Positions 10,434-18,527 of a stretch of 64,000 nt of DNA are shown here, piece after piece. The stretch is taken from the NCBI RefSeq assembly GCF_029626265.1, contig NZ_JARUBN010000001.1:992001-1056000 (forward strand), read 5' to 3'. Numbering within the stretch: the first letter of the stretch is position 1; each line of letters starts with the position of its first letter. A program made the translations under genes and the position numbers. The notes beneath the pieces were generated by a model. The model did not search any database. It worked only from the letters and a program-made list of their open reading frames with translations, and had not been told where the DNA came from. This stretch comes from Micromonospora sp. WMMD1102 (GTDB lineage Bacteria; Actinomycetota; Actinomycetes; Mycobacteriales; Micromonosporaceae).

Positions 10434-11408
10434 ATGCACACCTCCGCAACCCCGTTGGTCCCCGTGCGCCGGCACACCGGCACCGGCCTGTGGTTCCTCG
10501 TCATCTCCGGCACGCTGTGGGGCACCGGTGGGCTTACCGGCACCCTGCTGGGTCAGCACACCGGACTCGCCCCGGTCGCGGTCGCCGGCTACCGGCTGGC
10601 CGTCGGCGGAACCCTGATCGTGGCGTTTCTCGTCCTCACCGGGCGGCGCCCGCCGCGCGGCCGGGCGGCCTGGGCCCGGATCGCCGTCCTCGGCGTACTG
10701 GCCGCGCTGTACCAGGCCTGCTACTTCGGCGCGGTGTCGCTGACCTCGGTCAGCCTGGCCACCCTGGTCACCATCGGTGCCGCGCCACTGCTGGTGCTCG
10801 GCGCGGAGGCGGTCACCGGCCGGCGTCGACCGGACCGGCGCACCGCCGGAACCTGCGCGCTGGCGGTGGCCGGTCTGCTGCTGCTGGTCGGGCTGCCGGC
10901 CGGCGACCTCGGCAAACTCGCCGTACTCGGCAGCGCGTCGCTGGCGCTGGTCTCGGCCGCCGGTTTCGCCGCGATCACCCTGGTCGGCGCCCGGCCGGTC
11001 GCGGGCCTCGACGAACTCGCCGGCACCGGGTACGGCTTCACCCTCGGCGGACTGCTGCTGGTGCCGGCGGCTGCCGGCACGGTCGGGCTCGGCTTCCAGC
11101 CCGGTCCGGCCGCCCTCGGGCTGCTGGTCGCGCTCGGCATCGGGCCGACCGCGGTGGCGTACCTGTGCTATTTCCGGGGGCTGCGTACCGTCCGGCCCGG
11201 CACCGCGGCGCTGCTGGCCCTGCTGGAGCCGCTGGTCGGTGCGGTGCTGGCCGCGCTGCTCCTCGGCGACCGGCTGGGCCCGGCCGGCCTGCTCGGCGCG
11301 GCACTGCTCGGTGCGGCGGTGCTGCGCGCCGCCCGCTCGCCGGGGGGCCGGAGCGGAGTCGACCGGGCCGCCCCGCAGGGAGCGGCGGGAGCTGACCGGG
11401 CCTCGTAG
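10434..11408 (+). CDS. EamA-family (DMT superfamily) transporter
   Basis: A 324-residue inner-membrane protein with about ten hydrophobic helices and two EamA repeats; the first opens with WFLVISGTLWGTGGLTGTLL. The second repeat holds GPTAVAYLCYFRGLRTVRPG and LLALLEPLVGAVLAALLLGDR, typical of RhaT/EamA metabolite exporters. These proteins export amino acids, nucleobases or related metabolites; the substrate is not predictable. The gene has a long leader, and a GNAT acetyltransferase follows in the same direction after 79 bases. Confidence 0.85.
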   Translation: MHTSATPLVPVRRHTGTGLWFLVISGTLWGTGGLTGTLLGQHTGLAPVAVAGYRLAVGGTLIVAFLVLTGRRPPRGRAAWARIAVLGVLAALYQACYFGAVSLTSVSLATLVTIGAAPLLVLGAEAVTGRRRPDRRTAGTCALAVAGLLLLVGLPAGDLGKLAVLGSASLALVSAAGFAAITLVGARPVAGLDELAGTGYGFTLGGLLLVPAAAGTVGLGFQPGPAALGLLVALGIGPTAVAYLCYFRGLRTVRPGTAALLALLEPLVGAVLAALLLGDRLGPAGLLGAALLGAAVLRAARSPGGRSGVDRAAPQGAAGADRAS

Positions 11409-11487
11409 AGTCGGACCGGGCCGCAACCGTCCCCGCCCGGCATCGTTCCGGGCGGGGACGGGGACGAGGGAGTGCGAGAGGGAGACG

Positions 11488-12135
11488 ATGACCGAGCCGC
11501 CGATCGTGCTGCGCCAGGCGACTCCGGCCGACACCGACGCGGTGCTCGAACTGCACCTGCGCAGCCGTGCCGCCTACCAGCGGGCGGTCCGGCCGGCGGC
11601 GGAGATCGCCGCGACCGACGCGGTGCTGCGGGAGCGCCGGGACAGCTACTACGGGGCGTTGCTCGGCTCGCCGGAGGTCGACGGCTGCGTCGCGGTACGC
11701 GGCGACCGTGTGGTCGGCTTCACCCTCGCCGGCCCGGTCAACCACCCGGACCCGTTTCCCGGCACCACGGTCGAGCTTTACAAGATCCATGTCGACCCCG
11801 AGCAGTGGGGCCGGGGCACGGCCCGCCGACTGCTCGCCCGGTGCGTCGACCGGTGGCGGGCGGCCGGGGTCGACTCCGCCCGGCTCTTCGTCTGGGATTT
11901 CAACGAGCGGGCCCGCCGCTTCTACGCCCGCAACGGCTGGCTGGACGACGGCCACCGCCGGCCGGACGACCCGCGCATCGGACCGTACCGGATGCGGGGT
12001 TACCGGCTGACGGTGTCGACCGCACCCAGCGGCGGCCCGCCCACGCCCGACGGTGCCGGCGGCCCGCCCACGCCCGACGGTGCCGGCGGCTCGCCCGTGC
12101 CGGACGGTGCGGGACCGGTGGTGCGCGGCGGCTGA
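11488..12135 (+). CDS. GNAT-family N-acetyltransferase with repeat tail
   Basis: A 215-residue acetyltransferase. The acetyl-CoA site is visible as VELYKIHVDPEQWGRGTARR, where QWGRGTA is the Q/RxxGxG/A loop, followed by ARLFVWDFNERARRFYARNG, the usual GNAT C-terminal signature. The ATG at 11488 follows GAGAGGGAG. The last 40 or so residues are three GGPPTPDGA-type nonapeptides from a 27-bp tandem repeat and lie outside the fold. The gene converges on the sirtuin gene and the two coding regions overlap by 136 bases, so the repeat is translated on both strands. Confidence 0.88.
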   Translation: MTEPPIVLRQATPADTDAVLELHLRSRAAYQRAVRPAAEIAATDAVLRERRDSYYGALLGSPEVDGCVAVRGDRVVGFTLAGPVNHPDPFPGTTVELYKIHVDPEQWGRGTARRLLARCVDRWRAAGVDSARLFVWDFNERARRFYARNGWLDDGHRRPDDPRIGPYRMRGYRLTVSTAPSGGPPTPDGAGGPPTPDGAGGSPVPDGAGPVVRGG

Positions 12136-13049
12136 CCGGTGCGCGCCTCGGCGCCTGCCGGGGCGGCGGGCCGGGTCGGCGTGGCCGGCCGGGTCTGCGT
12201 GGTGGGCCGGGCCGGGTGGGCGAGCCGGACGAGTTCCGGCAGTACCTCGCCGAGCGGCGCGTCGAGGGTCAGCTCGGCGTAGTCGTCGCCCCGGGTCGGT
12301 CCCTGGTTGACGATCACCACCGGGATGTCGAGCTTCGCCGCCCGGATCACGAACCGGCGGCCGGACATCACCGTCAGGGACGAGCCGAGCACCAGCAGCA
12401 GCCGGGCCCGCTCGACCAGGTCGAAGCAGGTCCGGACCCGGTCCGCCGGCACGGTCTCGCCGAAGAAGACCACGTCCGGCTTGAGCATGCCGCCCGGGCA
12501 GGACCGGCAGTCCACGGTCCGGAAGCCTTCGACCAGCTCGTCCGGCAGCTCGACGTCACCGTCCGGGTTGACGGTCTCGGCGCGGGCGGCGAACCGGGGG
12601 TTGGCGGCGCGCAGCCGCTGGTCCAGCACCTCGCGGTCGGTGATCTCGCCGCAGCCCAGGCAGACCACCCGGGCCAGGCTGCCGTGCAGCTCGACCACGG
12701 AGCGGGCGCCACCCGCCTGGTGCAGCCCGTCCACGTTCTGGGTGAGGATTCCGGCCAGCAGCCCACGGCGGTCGAGTTCGGCGACCGCCCGGTGCCCGGC
12801 GTTCGGCGAAGCCCGGACGATGGTCCGCCAGCCGAGGTGGCTGCGTGCCCAGTACCGGCGCCGGGCCAGCGGATCGCCGACGAAGGTCTGGTACGTCATC
12901 GGGGTGTGCCGACGCAGTGCCCCGCTCGGCCCCCGGTAGTCGGGAATCCCGGAGTCGGTCGACAGGCCGGCACCGCTGAGCACCACGACGTCGCCGCCGG
13001 CCAGCAGTCGGGCCAGCGGGGCGTATCCTCCGGCGCTCGGGTCGTCCAC
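12000..13049 (-). CDS. Sir2-family NAD-dependent protein deacylase
   Basis: A 349-residue sirtuin that removes acyl groups from lysines using NAD. It has GAGLS at residues 26-30, TQNVDGLH at 103-110, the catalytic His in LHGS (H122), and the structural zinc cysteines C130, C133, C181 and C184; GGMLKPDVVFFGE and LVLGSSLTV complete the pattern. The catalytic core ends near residue 280. The remaining roughly 70 residues are a low-complexity Pro/Gly/Thr tail that ends in PPAPSGVGG repeats encoded opposite the acetyltransferase tail. Start is probably GTG at 13049 within a GGAGGGG run. Pairing with an acetyltransferase suggests writer and eraser, but this is inference. Confidence 0.9.
   Translation of the reverse strand: MDDPSAGGYAPLARLLAGGDVVVLSGAGLSTDSGIPDYRGPSGALRRHTPMTYQTFVGDPLARRRYWARSHLGWRTIVRASPNAGHRAVAELDRRGLLAGILTQNVDGLHQAGGARSVVELHGSLARVVCLGCGEITDREVLDQRLRAANPRFAARAETVNPDGDVELPDELVEGFRTVDCRSCPGGMLKPDVVFFGETVPADRVRTCFDLVERARLLLVLGSSLTVMSGRRFVIRAAKLDIPVVIVNQGPTRGDDYAELTLDAPLGEVLPELVRLAHPARPTTQTRPATPTRPAAPAGAEARTGQPPRTTGPAPSGTGEPPAPSGVGGPPAPSGVGGPPLGAVDTVSR
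12031..12111. repeat. Three 27-bp tandem repeats translated on both strands
   Basis: Units at 12031-12057 and 12058-12084 are identical; the unit at 12085-12111 is degenerate. On the plus strand they encode GGPPTPDGA in the acetyltransferase, on the minus strand PPAPSGVGG in the sirtuin. Confidence 0.95.
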
Positions 13050-13060
13050 CCCTCCATGCT

Positions 13061-13135
13061 GCCTCGCCGTACGCCGACGCGGCGAACGGGAACCCCTGCC
13101 GCCTCGCCGTACGCCGACGCGGCGAACGGGAACCC
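13061..13135. repeat. 35-bp direct repeat with 40-bp period upstream of sir2
   Basis: Identical 35-bp copies at 13061-13095 and 13101-13135 are separated by five bases. They begin 11 bases upstream of the sirtuin start codon, so they occupy its promoter/leader region. Confidence 0.95.
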
Positions 13136-13208
13136 GGGCGGGCGCCCGTCCGCCGCGCGGTGCTGGCCGGGCGTAACGTGGATCACCGACCCCCTGATCG
13201 ACAGCGCT

Positions 13209-13928
13209 TTACCGCAGGATCGTGCACGGGGTGCCGGAAGCGACGGTGAAGTCGCTCGGCGGGACGAACGTCCCGGTCCACCGGCCGGAGAAGTCGAAGG
13301 TCTGGGTGGCCGGCGGGTTGCCTGCCGGTCCGTCCCAGGGCAGCGCGGTGATGCTGGCCCCGGTGCCGGTGCGGAAGACCGTCGCGTTCCACCACTGGGT
13401 GATGGAGACGTTCTGTGCGATGTCGAAGCGGATTGTCCAGCCCGACGGCGGTGTCGGGCCGGACCAGTTCAGGGTGCCGCGTACCCGGTAGCTGCCGTAC
13501 TGGCTGACGGAGATGGCGATGGTGCAGTTCCAGGCGGGCGCCGGCTCGGCCGGCGGGGTACGGAAGGTTACCGGTTCGGAGAGCGGGCTCATGGTGTAAC
13601 CGGAGCCGGCCAGCGCGGCGGCCCGGACCGCCACCGTGTACTCGGTGTCCGGGGTCAGCGCGACGAAGGTGACCGTATTGAACGGCATCGAGGAGAAGCC
13701 CTGCCACTCGCCGTCGACCAACCGCTGCATGGAGTACCGGAAGACCGGGCCGATCGGGCGGGTCCAGGTCAGGGTGGCACCGGTCGGGGTGATGTCGGTG
13801 GCCACCGGTTGACCGGGCGGCGGCAGCGGGATCAGCGGATCGGCCTGCGCGGGCACGGCCGGCAGAGCCAGCAGGGCCACGGTGAGCAGGGCAGCGCGGA
13901 GCAGGACGGGCAGGATGCGTCCGGGCAT
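13209..13928 (-). CDS. Secreted FnIII-CBM2 protein
   Basis: A 239-residue exported protein. The signal peptide runs to PAVPAQA near residue 30. A fibronectin type III domain follows (ATDITPTGATLTWTRP to PLSEPVTFRT, about 40-125) and then a family 2 carbohydrate-binding module (about 133-239) with the usual two flanking cysteines, C134 and C235, and aromatic residues in GTLNWSGPTPPSGWTIRF and TQWWNATV. No catalytic domain is present, so it is probably a free cellulose- or chitin-binding factor. An AT-rich stretch with two AACTAT repeats lies upstream (13980-13995). Confidence 0.85.
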   Translation of the reverse strand: MPGRILPVLLRAALLTVALLALPAVPAQADPLIPLPPPGQPVATDITPTGATLTWTRPIGPVFRYSMQRLVDGEWQGFSSMPFNTVTFVALTPDTEYTVAVRAAALAGSGYTMSPLSEPVTFRTPPAEPAPAWNCTIAISVSQYGSYRVRGTLNWSGPTPPSGWTIRFDIAQNVSITQWWNATVFRTGTGASITALPWDGPAGNPPATQTFDFSGRWTGTFVPPSDFTVASGTPCTILR

Positions 13929-14189
13929 GACGAGAGCCTTTCTGGAGGTACGACTGCGGCAACGCCCGGTCCCGACAGAAAACTATCTAACTATGTCGAT
14001 GCATTGCTGTCCAGGGTCGGTGTCCTCGATCGGACAGGCGTACTAAGTGTGGTCATGTGTTGACGGAGAGTAATGTCGGCTGCGGGGTAGGTACCGCCCC
14101 TCCTGGGCACGGCCACCACCCGTCGTGGCCAGACCCGCAATCCCTCGTCCACGGGCCGGCAGCGGCCCGACCCAGCAAGGAGCACCACC

Positions 14190-14621
14190 ATGTCCGAAAA
14201 CAACGAGGCCAGGCTCACGGCAGACGAACTGCCGGCCGACGCCATCGGCGAACAACCACCCGCCGAGGGCATCGACGAGGGGGCCGGCGTAGCGGCCGTA
14301 CCCGCCACCGCGGCCGGACTGCCGGCCACCGCCCAGGGCCACTTCGCCGTGGTGAACGCGAACGGGACCCTCGCCCGAGGGTTCGGCGTCCTCTCGTCCA
14401 GCCGGATCACCACCGGCCAGTACCAGGTGGTCTTCATCCAGAGCGTGGTCCGGTCGGCCTTCACCGCCACGCTCGGCCTGACCGGCAGCCTCGGCGCCTC
14501 GCCGCCCGGCGAGATCGCCGTGGTCGGCCGCGCCGGCAACGCGAACGGGGTCTTCGTGCAGACCTTCACCAGCGCCGGCGTACCCGCCGACCGCTCGTTC
14601 CACCTGCACGTCTCGTCCTGA
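14190..14621 (+). CDS. Hypothetical protein with a beta-rich domain
   Basis: A 143-residue protein without cysteines. The first 50 residues are acidic and Ala/Pro-rich. The rest (GHFAVVNANGTLARGFGVLS to DRSFHLHV) alternates hydrophobic and polar residues like a compact beta-sandwich. I recall similar unnamed domains in actinobacterial and cyanobacterial proteins that end in 'FHLxV', but cannot name the family. GGAG precedes the ATG. No export signal is visible. Function unknown. Confidence 0.65.
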   Translation: MSENNEARLTADELPADAIGEQPPAEGIDEGAGVAAVPATAAGLPATAQGHFAVVNANGTLARGFGVLSSSRITTGQYQVVFIQSVVRSAFTATLGLTGSLGASPPGEIAVVGRAGNANGVFVQTFTSAGVPADRSFHLHVSS

Positions 14622-14670
14622 CCGGCGTTCCCCGGACGCCTGGCCGGCGCGCCACCGGCCGGGCGTCCCC

Positions 14671-14692
14671 GGCCAGGCGAACTCGCCTGGCC
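14671..14692. terminator. Hairpin after the hypothetical gene
   Basis: GGCCAGGCG at 14671-14679 pairs perfectly with CGCCTGGCC at 14684-14692 around a four-base loop. It lies 50 bases after the stop at 14621. There is no U-run. Confidence 0.5.
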
Positions 14693-15163
14693 CCGGTCCC
14701 CGCGGTGCGGCCCGGCGCCGCGGGGACCGGCCCCGCACAGTCCTGTGGGCGTCCGGCCCTCGTCGCCCGGCGGCGGTGCCGGCGGGCCGGGCCCGATCAC
14801 GAGCGCGCGGCGCCGCCGGTGCATCGTGGCGTCGCCGCGCTCTGGCCGTCTCCCGCCCGCGCAGCCAATCGGCGGTACGCCCAGCGGGGACCTGGCTCGA
14901 CCGGTCCGCCCTGTGGATCGTTCCGGCTAGATGTGGCGTTCCCCACCCTGCCCCGAAGCAAACCCGGTAAATCGCCGAACCTGGTAGAAGCCCTGGTGGC
15001 GCCCGTGGTGGCGTCCTGGCGGGACCTGGTGTGGGAGCTTCGGACCTGGTTCCGGAGCGGCCGAGCGGCCCCGGTGGTACGGCTCGACCCGCCGGTCCCA
15101 GCCGTCACATCCGTCGCAGTCTGCCCGGAATCAACGCACCGCTTTCTGGGTAAGGAAGGCGGC
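14693..15163. other. Intergenic region without a recognised gene
   Basis: About 470 bases between the hairpin and the cupin gene. It is GC-rich in its first half and less so after 14930. I saw no coding bias, RNA gene or clear promoter, apart from the AAGGAAGG ribosome site just before 15164. Confidence 0.4.
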
Positions 15164-15556
15164 ATGGAGCACTTCACTATCGCTACCGTCGCCGAGGAGA
15201 GCCCGGACTTCCGCCGGGTGTTGTGGACCGGCAAGCACACCCAGTTGGTCATCATGACGATCCCGCCGGGCGGCGAGATCGGTGAGGAGGTGCACGAGGA
15301 GATCGACCAGATCCTCACCTTCGTCAGCGGTACCGGTGAGGCCCGGGTCAGCGGCCAGACCCGCAAGGTGGCCCAGGGTGACCTGGTGGTCGTACCCGCC
15401 GGCCGTAAGCACAACTTCGTCAACACCGGCCCCAACCCGTTGGTGCTCTACACCATCTACGGCCCTCCGGAGCACGCCGACCAGGCGGTGCACCACACCA
15501 AGGAGGAGGCCGACGCGATGGAGGAGGCCGGCAAGGACGAGCCGCCGACGAGCTGA
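15164..15556 (+). CDS. Cupin-domain protein
   Basis: A 130-residue single-domain cupin. Motif 1 is PPGGEIGEEVHEEIDQILTF and motif 2 is GDLVVVPAGRKHNFVN, with candidate metal ligands His, Glu, Glu (or Gln) and His in the usual places. The C-terminus (HHTKEEADAMEEAGKDEPP) is a charged tail seen in a common small bacterial cupin group. ATG 15164 follows AAGGAAGG. The enzymatic or binding role is unknown. Confidence 0.85.
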   Translation: MEHFTIATVAEESPDFRRVLWTGKHTQLVIMTIPPGGEIGEEVHEEIDQILTFVSGTGEARVSGQTRKVAQGDLVVVPAGRKHNFVNTGPNPLVLYTIYGPPEHADQAVHHTKEEADAMEEAGKDEPPTS

Positions 15557-15598
15557 GTCGAGCCGAGCCGAGGGTTTCCGGCCGGCGGATCGTTCCGG

Positions 15599-15634
15599 CC
15601 GACGGCCGCGTTCAGTCCGACGGCCGCGTTCAGT
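15599..15634. repeat. 18-bp tandem duplication at the GH63-like stop codon
   Basis: CCGACGGCCGCGTTCAGT occurs at 15599-15616 and 15617-15634. The second copy contains the stop codon (TCA on the plus strand) of the glycosidase gene. Confidence 0.85.
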
Positions 15635-17108
15635 CCGACTGCTCCGCGAGGAGGTCGAGGGTGAGCGCGGCCGTCCAGCTGAAGGCCGGAGAACCGATCC
15701 CGGCGCCGCTGTCGGGATGGAAGTACTCGTAGTGGCCGGAGCGCCGGGCCAGGTCGAGCAGGGCCGAGCGCAGCGTTCGGGCCTCTCCGTGCCGTCCGTG
15801 CGTACGCAGGCCGGCCCGGAGCAGCCAGTTGATGTTGAACCAGACGGGGCCCCGCCAGTACCGGTACGCGTCGAAGTCGACGGCGGAGCGGTCGTAGCTG
15901 GGCGCCGGCACGGGCCAGATCCCGAACCGCGGTGACTCCAGCGCGGTCACCAGGCTCGCCACCTGCGCGGCCGGCAACTCCGGCAGGACCAGTGGCAGCA
16001 GCCCGTTGACGCAGCGGGCCCGGCTGTGCCGGCCGGTCCGCACGTCCCGGGCGTGGAACATGCCGGTCTCCGGGACGAAGAGCCGGTCCACAAGTTGCCG
16101 GGTCAGTACGCCGGCCCGCTCGCGGTGCGGTGCGGGGTCGGCGCCGACCACCTCGGCGATCCGGGCCAGTGCCAGCTCGGCGGCGCCGCGCAGCGCGTTG
16201 AACCCGGGGCACTCGACCAGGAACGGATGGCGTACCGCGAGGTCGCTGTCCCGGTAGCCGCCGTCCCGGTACGACAGCGCGATGTTCAGGTAGCGGGCGT
16301 AGTCGTCGTCGGTGGGGCGGTGCGCGGAGGAGACCACCTGGTTGTCCCGCCGGGCGTACCGACGCAGTACCTCCACCGCCACCGGTACGGCGGCCAGCGC
16401 CTCGTCCCAGGACGGGCTGTTGTCGAGCCCGGACTCCCACGGGTGCACGATCGCGGCCAGCCCGGCGCCGCCCACGTCCCGGGCGGTGGCCAGATACTCC
16501 TGCTGGGCGACGAGTCGCGGGTAGAGCCAGCGGAGCTGCGCGGTGGCCGCCTCGTCCGGCCCGCGCCGGTAGACCTCCCAGGCGCCGACGGCGTGGACCG
16601 GCGGCTGCACGATCCCGCTGGTCGCCCGCTCCGCCCCGGCGCCGTTGCCCGAGACGCCGTTGCCCGCGGCGCTGTCGTTCGTGGCGCCGTTGCCCGAGAC
16701 GCCGTTGTCCGAGACGCTGTCGTTCGGGGTGTGGAGGCGCTGCCGCGCAGTCGGGCTGCCGGTCCAGAAGCTCGGGCCCGGGAAGTAGTCGCGTTCGGTG
16801 ACTCCCGGGTCGAAGACGATGTGCGGCACCCGACCGTCCGGCCACTGCGCCGTGAAGAGGCTGCGCAGGTCGCGCCAGGCCCGGTCCGGGGCGACGTGGG
16901 CCAGCCCGACGCTGATGAAGCCGGCGTCCCAGCTCCACTGGTGCGGATAGAGGGTCCGGGACGGCACGGTGTGGCTGCCGGTCCAGTTGGCGGCCAGGAT
17001 CGCGGCCGCAGCACGCCAGGTTTCGGCGTCGGCCTCGCCGAGGTGGGCCGGGACGACAGCTGGTTCGCTCGACCCGGTTGCCCGGCCGCGCTTCGCGGTG
17101 GAAGACAT
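15630..17108 (-). CDS. GH63-like (six-hairpin) glycoside hydrolase
   Basis: A 492-residue cytosolic enzyme with the marks of the GH63/mannosylglycerate-hydrolase/trehalase-like six-hairpin fold: LYPHQWSWDAGFISVGLAHV near residue 56, FHARDVRTGRHSRARCV and DAYRYWRGPVWFNINWLL near the C-terminus. It probably hydrolyses an alpha-linked glucoside, mannoside or compatible solute. An insertion of about 35 residues near position 130 is a repeat of NDSVSDNGVSGNGA type (16637-16725). Start is ATG 17108; a GTG two codons earlier is equally possible since no clear ribosome site is seen. It follows threonine synthase by 36 bases on the same strand. Confidence 0.8.
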   Translation of the reverse strand: MSSTAKRGRATGSSEPAVVPAHLGEADAETWRAAAAILAANWTGSHTVPSRTLYPHQWSWDAGFISVGLAHVAPDRAWRDLRSLFTAQWPDGRVPHIVFDPGVTERDYFPGPSFWTGSPTARQRLHTPNDSVSDNGVSGNGATNDSAAGNGVSGNGAGAERATSGIVQPPVHAVGAWEVYRRGPDEAATAQLRWLYPRLVAQQEYLATARDVGGAGLAAIVHPWESGLDNSPSWDEALAAVPVAVEVLRRYARRDNQVVSSAHRPTDDDYARYLNIALSYRDGGYRDSDLAVRHPFLVECPGFNALRGAAELALARIAEVVGADPAPHRERAGVLTRQLVDRLFVPETGMFHARDVRTGRHSRARCVNGLLPLVLPELPAAQVASLVTALESPRFGIWPVPAPSYDRSAVDFDAYRYWRGPVWFNINWLLRAGLRTHGRHGEARTLRSALLDLARRSGHYEYFHPDSGAGIGSPAFSWTAALTLDLLAEQSD

Positions 17109-17144
17109 AACCACTCAACGCCTAGTGCCGGTACGCCGTCTTTG

Positions 17145-18395
17145 TCAACTTTCGGTCCACCCGGCCACCACCGGCAGGCTGTCCACGTCCACCGTCTCCG
17201 GGTACTTCAACCCGGCGCCGGTGTTCAGCACCACCACCCGCTCGTCGGCGCGGAGCCAGCCACCGGCCCGGAGCTGCCGTACGGCGCTGAGGCAGGCGGC
17301 GCCCTCCGGGCAGAGCAGCAGGCCCTCCCGGGCGCCGAACTCGTGCAGGTCGGCGAGGATCGCCTCGTCGTCGACGGCGACCGCCGTACCGGAGGTGTCC
17401 CGGAGCGCGCCGAGGACGAGTTCGTCGCCGAGCGGCGCCGGCACGTTGATGCCGAAGGCGACCGTCCAGGCGTCGGCCCACGGCTCCGCCCGGGGTGCCC
17501 CGGCACCGAAGGCGCGCACGATCGGGGCGCAGCCGGTGGACTGCACGGCGACCAGCCGGGGCAGGGTCTCGCCGATCCAGCCGAGCTCCCGCAGCTCGTG
17601 CAGTGCCTTGTGGATGCCGATCAGCCCCACCCCGCCGCCGGTCGGATAGACGATCACGTCCGGCACCTGCCAGCCGAGCTGCTCGACGATCTCGTACCCC
17701 ATGGTCTTCTTGCCCTCCAGCCGGTACGGCTCCCGGAGGGTGCCCACGTCGAAGACCTCCCCGCCGGGGGAGCCGCCGCGCTCGGCGACCAACTGCCCGA
17801 CGTACCGGCCGGCGTCGCCGATCAGGCCGTCGACGAGGTGCAGTTCCGCGCCGGCCGCCACGCACTCCCGACGGGTGATGGTGGGCGCACCGAGCGGCAT
17901 CGCGATCGTCGCCCGCAGCCCGGCCCGAGCGGCGTAGCTGGCCCAGGCCGCGCCCGCGTTCCCGTTGGTCGGCATCGCCACGTGCCGGATGCCCAGCTCA
18001 CGGGCCCGGGAGACGCCGACGGCCGCGCCCCGGGCCTTGAACGAGCCCGTCGGCACCAGCCCCTCGTCCTTGACCAGCAGCCCCGGTACGCCGACCGACT
18101 CGCCGTACCGGGCTGCCGGCAGCAGCGGGGTCCAGCCCTCGCCGAAGGTGGTGACGTGCCGGTCCTCGGCCACCGGCAGCAGTTCGCGGTAGCGCCACAG
18201 GTCGGCCGGGCGTCCCGCCAGCGCGGTCGGGTCCACCGCCTCGCGTACCCGGGCAAGGTCGTACCGGGCCAGCAGTGGCGAGCCGCACGGGCAGAGGTTC
18301 TGCGGGCGGTCGGCGGGATGGCTGCGGTCGCAGCGCGGGCAGTGCAGGTGGGTCAGGTACACGGCGGCGGCCTCCGGGACCTCGGTTTCCTCCAT
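17145..18395 (-). CDS. thrC: Threonine synthase
   Basis: Converts O-phosphohomoserine to threonine with PLP. The 416-residue protein begins with a zinc-ribbon-like region with cysteines C19, C22, C35 and C37 (HCPRCD and CPCG), followed by the fold-type II PLP domain: the Schiff-base lysine is K120 in TGSFKARG, the substrate loop is PTNGNAGAAW and the phosphate-binding loop is YPTGGGVGLIG. The sequence is also close to threonine dehydratase-like threonine synthases that lack a pathway neighbour, and no hom or thrB gene is present here. Its upstream region contains the 13-bp repeat array. Confidence 0.85.
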   Translation of the reverse strand: MEETEVPEAAAVYLTHLHCPRCDRSHPADRPQNLCPCGSPLLARYDLARVREAVDPTALAGRPADLWRYRELLPVAEDRHVTTFGEGWTPLLPAARYGESVGVPGLLVKDEGLVPTGSFKARGAAVGVSRARELGIRHVAMPTNGNAGAAWASYAARAGLRATIAMPLGAPTITRRECVAAGAELHLVDGLIGDAGRYVGQLVAERGGSPGGEVFDVGTLREPYRLEGKKTMGYEIVEQLGWQVPDVIVYPTGGGVGLIGIHKALHELRELGWIGETLPRLVAVQSTGCAPIVRAFGAGAPRAEPWADAWTVAFGINVPAPLGDELVLGALRDTSGTAVAVDDEAILADLHEFGAREGLLLCPEGAACLSAVRQLRAGGWLRADERVVVLNTGAGLKYPETVDVDSLPVVAGWTES

Positions 18396-18437
18396 GATCC
18401 CTGCCGGGCGCCCAGCCGGCGAGGTAACGGCCGCACG

Positions 18438-18527
18438 CGGGGCGGATCAGCGGGGCGGATCAGCGGGGCGGATCAGCGGGTCCGATCAGTGGGCCGATCA
18501 GCGAGGCGGCTCAGTTGGGCCGATCAT
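18438..18527. repeat. Seven 13-bp repeats between thrC and the LigD-like relic
   Basis: Units of CGGGGCGGATCAG start at 18438, 18451 and 18464 (identical), then degenerate units follow at 18477, 18490, 18502 and 18515. The array covers the thrC upstream region and runs into the last codons and stop of the relic gene, which ends at 18511. Confidence 0.9.

Noticed and set aside
14745..14970. Small ORFs before the cupin gene
   Set aside because: Arg/Pro/Gly-rich, no start context, no motif; typical of random frames in GC-rich DNA.
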